From Brienomyrus brachyistius (Eukaryota > Chordata > Actinopteri > Osteoglossiformes > Mormyridae), in assembly GCF_023856365.1 (NCBI RefSeq), contig NW_026042809.1, positions 30,381 through 94,380 on the forward strand: 64,000 nucleotides of DNA, in the 5' to 3' direction. This document shows, piece after piece, positions 57,811 to 64,000 of the stretch. A program made the position numbers and the translations under genes. How positions within the stretch are numbered: the stretch's first letter is position 1; every line of letters starts with the position of its first letter. The notes beneath the pieces were generated by a model. The model saw nothing but the letters and a program-made list of their open reading frames with translations. It had not been told where the DNA came from and did no database searches.

Positions 57811-59204
57811 CACATTATTTAATGTGTTCCTCATGAATTTCATTGTATTCCTCAAAATAAACACGTATTCCAATTTTGGTTCTTGCAACACATTTCCAAA
57901 AAAGTTGGGACAGGAGCGATTTAGGGCCAGTAGTGAGGTAAATTGGTTAAATAATGATGTGATTTGAAACAAGTGATGTCAACAGGTGATTGTAATTATG
58001 ATTTGGTACAAAAGCAGCACAAATACGTGAGAAAATTATTGAAATGTTTAAAAACAATGTTCCTCAAAGAACGACAGGAAGAGATTTGGATATTTCACCT
58101 TCATCAGTGCATACCATAATTAAAAGATTGAAGGAATCTGAAGCAATTTCAGTGCGTAAAGGACAAGGAAGCAAGCCTAAGTTGAACTACCGTGATCTCC
58201 GATCCCTCAGCATCCCACTGCATCAAGAATCGTCATTCATCTATAAGCGATATGACCACATATGACTACTTTGGCAAACCTTTGTCAAGTACCACAATAC
58301 GTAGTTACATCCACAAATGCCAGTTAAAACTGTACTGTGCCAAAAGCAAGCCCCATCTTAACAGTGTCCAGAAGCGCCGTCGGCTTCTCTGGGCTCAGAA
58401 CGCATCTGAGTTGGACCATCACACAGTGAAAACGTGTACTGTGGTCAGATGAATCAGTATTTCAGGTATTTTTTGTGAGAAATGGATGCCGTGTGCTCCA
58501 GACCAAAGAAGAAAAGGATCACCCAGACTGTTACCAGCAATAAGTCCAAAAGCCAGGGTCTGTCATGGTATGGGGTTGTGTCAGTGCCCTTGGCAAAGGT
58601 AACTTGCAGTTCTGTGATGGCACCATTAATGCTGAAAAGTACATAGAGATTTTGGAGCACAATATGTTACCTTCAAGAAGACATTTTTTCCAGGGAAGCC
58701 CATGCATTTTTCAACAAACAATGCGAAACCACATTCTGCACACATTACAAAGTCCTGGCTGTGGAGGAAGAGGGTATGGGTACTTGACTGCCTGCAGTCC
58801 CGACCTGTCTCCAATAGAGAATGTGTGGTTCATTTTGAAGCGCAATATGTGACAACGAAGACCCCGTACTGTTGTCCGCTTTAAGACTTGTTTGCAGGAA
58901 GAATGGGACAAAATTACACCTGAAACACTACATCACTTGGTGTCTTCAGTCCCTAAATGTCTTTTAAGTGTTGTGAAAAGGAATGGCGACATTACAAAGT
59001 ACTAAATGCTTTACTGTCCCAACTTTTTTTGAAATGTGTTCTAAGAACCAAAATTGGAATACGTGTTTGAAAAAGAACAATGAAATTCAGTGCTGTTGTA
59101 TTGTTTTCAATGTAATACAGGTCAAAGATAATTTAACAAAGTGCTGTTTTCAGTTTGATTTTCATTTTACATACCATCCCAACTTTTTCTGATTTGGGGT
59201 TGTA
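57811..59204 (+). mobile_element. Tc1/mariner-like DNA transposon (copy C)
   Basis: Equivalent of 38366-39779. The right subterminal repeat is shortened by about 22 bp at 59090 (gaaattcagtgctg), removing the palindromic cattaaataatgtg end seen in B. Confidence 0.78.
58029..59005 (+). pseudogene. Tc1-like transposase, multiple frameshifts (copy C)
   Basis: Equivalent of 38584-39560 with the same frame breaks. One visible residue differs (FQGSPCIF against FQGRPCIF). Confidence 0.82.
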
Positions 59205-60420
59205 AAATGTGAACACAAAAGCTTTTTTTGTGTGAACATTATAAAACAGATTAATTCGTATTAAACAATTTCAAAGACATAGACATCTAATATGTGTGTG
59301 TCTGTGAGAGAGAGCATTTCAATTAATGCCTATAGTTCAATATTTGTTATATGTGCTGAATTTCATGGTCATCATTTTGGAAAAAAAGCTACCTAAACCA
59401 TACGGGACTTAGAAATGGGTTAAAACTGACAGGACGATACCAGATATCAAATTGTATGGTTAGGATGAATGTACTGTTAAACAGCAGCACCATTGGAGGA
59501 GTCATGCATGGTGAGGCAGGGGGATATCTGTACATTAATGGGCGATGCATTACTGGGGATCTTTGGCGCCACCTTTTGACCAGTTACAGTCGTCATCAAC
59601 ATTAAAAAAACATTTCCTTTTCCACTGCGTGAAAAAACAAATTGCACCCTATTTATAGAGTGGGAGACTACTTTTTGCAAGGATTTATATCTCCTGAAAT
59701 TGCTTCTTCACAGATAAGCACCAGAATGTTTTTTTCCCAGATGGTAGTAGGGACAAAATCTCCTACCACTGATAATTCTGACCATACACAAATTTTTATT
59801 TTTCTGAGTCTTGCGATTTTACCGTATCAAAAATAACCAGTAAATCCTATTATTATCCTGCTACCCCCACTCTACCAAAACTCATGAAATGATACATTTG
59901 GAGGAGGAAGATTTCTAATTGATCCTTTATACCCACCAACCAGACCAGTATAAGAAGCTGTACGATGTAAAGCCTCTTTAAATGGGTACAGACTACTTCC
60001 GTTTATTGTAATAAGTATCTCATGAATTTGACTTTACACTTTTGCATGGTATTGATAGATTTTGAAAGTTAATTACTTAACACAATTCTTATTAAAATTG
60101 TTCATTATACAACCTGAATGTCCCAAGGTAGCACATTAGTACAAAAGACGCTGTATGATGTATTATTGTAGCAGTCAGATGTTATTTTAACCAATGTACA
60201 GGTTTACCTTTAATTTAATTCTACAAACATAATCAAAATCACTTGTGAAAAAGACATTTAGTCATTTACTAAGGCAGATACAACCTGTGGAAGCACAGCT
60301 AAAAGCATACCATCACCCATTATAGAGTGACCCATTGTCTTTGTAACTGAGTAATCACAACTAAGTGCAATTTACTATAATGAAACTGTACACAGAAACT
60401 GTAAAGGCAAAGGTAATTTA

Positions 60421-60585
60421 TTATGATGAAATGCTTCCAAAATGCCCAGTGTGCTTCAGCGTTTCTCCTTTTCTCCAGTCGTCGACAGGTCCTGTGTTTA
60501 TTAGGTGATCTGTGATGTAGGAGATCCTGAGAATGGCTGCTGCTCCAAGGATGATTGGCAGGTGGCTTTTCCCAGGAACAGCGGG
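60421..60585 (-). CDS. Second terminal exon, unidentified (copy C)
   Basis: Equivalent of 14903-15067, identical in translation to copy A over this exon. Confidence 0.4.
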   Translation of the reverse strand, partial: PAVPGKSHLPIILGAAAILRISYITDHLINTGPVDDWRKGETLKHTGHFGSISS

Positions 60586-60647
60586 CTGGAGATGTAAAGG
60601 TGGGATGGAGAAAATAAAGTGTAGGGGAATACAGAGTACAAACAACC

Positions 60648-61808
60648 ATAAGAAACACACGGCCCATGGCCATATGTCCACAAGACAACCACCCGCCCAA
60701 CCCGAGAGGGAGCCCACGAGGGACTAAGGGGGGCCCAACCCCTGTAAAAGGAGGTCCGCAGAGGGGGGACAGACAGCGAGCCCCCCAGTCCCTCCCGCAA
60801 GCCCTCCACCGAGGGAAGCGGGTCCAGGGCCAAAGGGCCCCATCAACCGGGAACACTCCCCTGGCGGACGGTCCCCCCAGCCCGCTCCCCGGCAGGACGG
60901 ATCACCGCCCACTGTAGCGACCCGGCACGTCCCCCCCCTCCCCGACACTGCAGGATGATCTAAGGGAGACCCATACAAACAAAGTGCACCCCCCCCCCCC
61001 ACCACCCAGGAGCGGACCTGCGTCAACTGGGGAGCGGCAGACCCCCCGCCCAGCCCAGACCGAACCCTACAATTCGCCTAGAAGGGCTCAGAGCATCCCT
61101 AGATACCCCGGACCGCCTGCCAGGGCCCCACCACGGCGCAGCAGAGCCAAGGACCACCCAGCCCGCAGCCCACAAGAGGAGACGGCCCACACCGGCCAGA
61201 GCCGTCTTCTACCTGCCGGGCCACCCCACACGCGCAGGGCCAGAGACAGAGAGTTAGGGGGGACCCCTCAGCCCCCACTGATTCCCCGTCCCATGTTAAT
61301 GTGAAGTGTGCATGTACAAGTGTGAGAGAGTTGTGTGTTTATGTCTACAATGCATTAAAATTAGTGGGTGCAGTTCGAGTATGAGGGTCCCACCACTGGC
61401 AGATGGCAGAGTCCCCCATCCCCCTCCCTGCACCCCAAGGCCCTAATGTAGCATGGACTGTGTATATAACTAAAGTGCAAAAAGCAGGTGAACAGTCGAG
61501 GCACGGGCACCCCACCGCTGGCAGACGGCAGAACCCCACCTGCCTATACCCACCTCCTCAGCCCTAGTGTCATGTGGTGTCTAATGTGCAAGTAAAACCT
61601 CCCCACTGCCCCTCAAAGCTCTAGTGTTGTATGAAATGTGGTGTCCGGCCCAGGGGAGCAATAAGGGCGTGCAGGAGTGGGCCCCCCCGGCACCGGGGCC
61701 AGATCCCCGACTGGCCCCGATTAGTCCTCATCCCCGACCCCACACAACCGGCAGGGGCGGCCAACCGAGGGGGTTCAGGGGCGCCACATTAACAATTGTT
61801 AATAAACA
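60648..61808. repeat. GC-rich repeat-like block (copy C)
   Basis: Equivalent of 15130-16290, with a shorter C run near 61682-61688. Confidence 0.45.
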
Positions 61809-61949
61809 TTCCACTATACATCTCAAAATTTAGCACACTTAATTCATTATCTTTGATACTGTTTCAAACATTTAATGTTCCCCAAACAGCAGCAGAAGAA
61901 CCACAGCTTCATCTTCCTTGTATTTTGGCTCTTCTCTGTGTCAAGAGCT

Positions 61950-62294
61950 CTACAAGCTCAACTTTAATATTAATTTTCCACCACTTCTACATCTTCTATC
62001 TATACCAGACCCACATCTATCTCTACACCGCCAGTTTCCTCTCTGAAGAGTCTCAGAAACAATGCCAGCATTGCCTATCACTCTCACACCCTCCCCTCCC
62101 TTACACCAGTCCGTCACACCTCCCAGTCCCCCCATAACCTCCCCAGCCTGGACAGTGGGGGGTGTCGCTGGTGAGCACTCCTCCAAACCTTTCCTCTCTC
62201 CCCAGTCGATCACCTCGTCCCACAGGTCCCAGGCTCCCCAGTGCTGGTCGTTGGTCCAGGAAACAGCTTTCGGAATTTTCATTCTGGTTAACAT
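61950..62294 (-). other. Unidentified 114-codon ORF (copy D)
   Basis: Same translation as 16433-16777. It spans the arbitrary C/D boundary. Confidence 0.25.
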
Positions 62295-62304
62295 AATTAA
62301 CTAG

Positions 62305-62518
62305 CCGTCTGTGATACTCTCAAAGCCAAACTAGACACTGTATTTTCAACGTACTCCAGACATTTGCTAAATGCTATTCACCAAGAATGCCTATGGAAAG
62401 GGATGGAGCCTTCATTAGCTGCTCGTGGCATCGAGGCTACTCCGATAGAAGCGGCCAAATTGCTAAAACTGTTTCACAACCTATACAGTAACGCTGGCGA
62501 AATCAGGACGCTGCTTCG
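62305..62518 (+). CDS. Putative internal coding exon, unidentified protein (copy D)
   Basis: Same exon as at 284-497 and fully open. One difference from copy A (TTG to TTA in the LAAR segment) is synonymous for leucine. That is weakly consistent with coding constraint but too little to prove it. Confidence 0.45.
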
Positions 62519-63764
62519 GTACGTTATAACATCGCCATGGTAATGAACCCAGCAAACGGTTAATCTTACTTCAACAACATGGGACATTTAAAAAGTAAAC
62601 GTATAGGGGCTCTTTTCAGAATAACATCTTCAGATGAAACGCATTACGACAGACCGGATGAGTAAAACCAATCATATCAACCATAAGGCTTGTTGTTTTT
62701 AAGTTTAACACAATTATTTTCTCTTACAATTTAAATATAAACAATCACATTACGAAAAATGGCCACAGCATCTACAGTTTAAGCTACTAATTTTAAATAT
62801 ATTTCAATTATATTTTGCGGCAATATTTGCATGAACTATATCACGACATACAATGAAATATATAATTAACTATGCTAACAAAACATAATCTGAAGAAATA
62901 GCAAGAAACATACGAAGAGATGCTTCTCACCGCTGCGCCATCGCTCTGTCAGAAAGTTTATGTTCAAACTGCACTGATTTTGTTTCTATGGAAACCAGCG
63001 AAATTTTTCATTGGTCGAAAGGATGAAGATATGTACTGACGCCATTTTCAACGAATGAAAACGAGAATTAATTGTCAGGGCGGGACGAATTTGAAGGTGA
63101 ACCAATCAATAGTAGTATGTTTAGCTCGTGCTTGTTTTGGCTGAGCGTGATTGGATTTGTTGATCTAACCGCCTTCAAGCCCGTAAACCATGTATCTACT
63201 TGTCAATGGGAAACCACGCAGTTCTGTCTATTAATACTGACTGTAATTTTTTTATGACATTATGTCTTTGCTATGCAGTATTACGGTAATACGTAATACC
63301 GCGATGTTTGGGGTGCCCCGCTGTTTTTTTTCCACAGCTGGTGAACGCAATTAGCATTTTAGCCACGTTGGTAGGTCTGCTTTTGAGAAAGAACACTATA
63401 GTTCTTGTTATTCACATTCTGTGTCCTGGTGTTTTTAATTTCTCATAATGTGAACAAAGATATGTCATATACAAGTTTTTTGAGAGACTAAATTTTGGTT
63501 TGATTTATAATTTATTTAATGGTAAATAAAGTTCTTATATAGCTATTTTAGAATTAGTGCAGTCTTTCGTTTAGAATTAGCGCAATATTCTTAAAAACTG
63601 CATGTTCAAAGCAAACGCCATGCCATAATAACTGCTTTACAGATATTTCATTCAGGAATCTATGGAGGGTATACTGTAGGTAGGCCTGTTTGTGTGTGTG
63701 TGTGCGCGCGTTTGGGTGGGTGGTTATGTACATAGTGCTATAAAAACATGTTATTTTGACTTTG

Positions 63765-64000
63765 TAGGGACATGTTTTCGGTCCCGAAAGTAAGATACTG
63801 AATTTTATTAAATTCTGTGAATGCAGTCAAATGAATAATTCAAAAAGTCTTGCATTTTGTTTGGTTGCTTACTGTTACTGCTTGGTAACTACTGCAATGT
63901 TTAAGGTTGCCATAGTTAGGATTGGGGTTACGCCCATACAAATGAATGGAGAATCTCCACAAAGATTCAAATACCTAATCTGTGTGTGTGTGTGTGTGTG
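63765..64000. repeat. Dispersed GT-ending repeat, first module only (copy D)
   Basis: Equivalent of the first module at 1741-1985. The window ends inside the GT tract. Confidence 0.6.

Larger units (their letters stand above)
42603..62021. repeat. Tandem segmental duplication, copy C
   Basis: This copy is 19419 bp. Over much of its length it follows copy A exactly at an offset of 42602, up to about 54690. It then loses 248 bp relative to A and B (the junction at about 54690 is equivalent to 34998-35245 in B). It also carries the 3.2-kb LINE-tail/Tc1 block, like copy B. Confidence 0.95.
62022..64000. repeat. Tandem segmental duplication, copy D (cut by window end)
   Basis: Only the first 1979 bp are visible, and the window ends inside the (GT)n tract. 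At most sites where B differs from A and C in this stretch, D agrees with A and C. D therefore serves as a partial outgroup for deciding which copy changed. Confidence 0.95.

Noticed and set aside
1..64000. CRISPR arrays, operons, tRNA or rRNA genes
   Set aside because: None seen. The tandem structure consists of kilobase-scale duplications and eukaryotic repeats, and no cloverleaf or rRNA core sequence was recognised.

Overview
This is vertebrate, almost certainly ray-finned fish (teleost), nuclear DNA. It shows intron/exon signals, CD300/pIgR-like immunoglobulin V exons, fish-type LINE, Tc1 and L1/Tx1 elements, and the common fish interspersed repeats that end in (CCAT)n/(GGAT)n. The form of those repeats resembles ones I associate with osteoglossomorphs, but the species cannot be fixed from sequence alone. 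No prokaryotic, organellar or CRISPR features were seen.
Layout. The window is a tandem segmental duplication. The same unit begins at 1 (copy A), 16505 (copy B), 42603 (copy C) and 62022 (copy D, cut by the window end). The steps are 16504, 26098 and 19419 bp. The phase is arbitrary, because the window opens in the middle of a unit. Each full unit holds, in order: an unidentified + strand exon; a CCAAT/TATA-containing stretch; a GT-rich dispersed repeat; an antisense LINE tail; two opposed copies of a leader (signal peptide) exon; a tandem pair of a fish interspersed repeat; a solo LTR; a minus-strand transmembrane/tail exon; two minus-strand V-type Ig exons; a decayed LINE reverse transcriptase fragment; a decayed LTR-retrotransposon gag/protease fragment; a second minus-strand terminal exon; and a GC-rich repeat block.
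How it fits together. The minus-strand pieces (leader, two V-type Ig exons, transmembrane exon) look like a pIgR/CD300-like receptor gene duplicated with the unit. As read, no copy is intact: in-frame stops and frameshifts lie in the Ig exons of all three copies, copy B has a stop in the tail exon, and copy B's first Ig exon is split by a 763-bp insertion. This is a degenerate immune-receptor cluster, perhaps the edge of a larger functional one.
What makes the copies differ. Copy B alone carries a full-length L1/Tx1-like LINE (27868-33550) with a clear target-site duplication. Its ORF1 is open and its ORF2 is broken near the 5' end. Copies B and C share a 3.2-kb block (LINE tail plus Tc1-like transposon) that copy A lacks. 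Copy C lacks 248 bp present in A and B. Copy A/C and copy B carry unrelated sequence between the same two anchors near 7960/24607. The odd one out alternates between A and B along the unit, which suggests gene conversion or unequal crossing-over.
All coordinates and translations were read by eye. Family assignments rest on motif recognition, and no database search was run.
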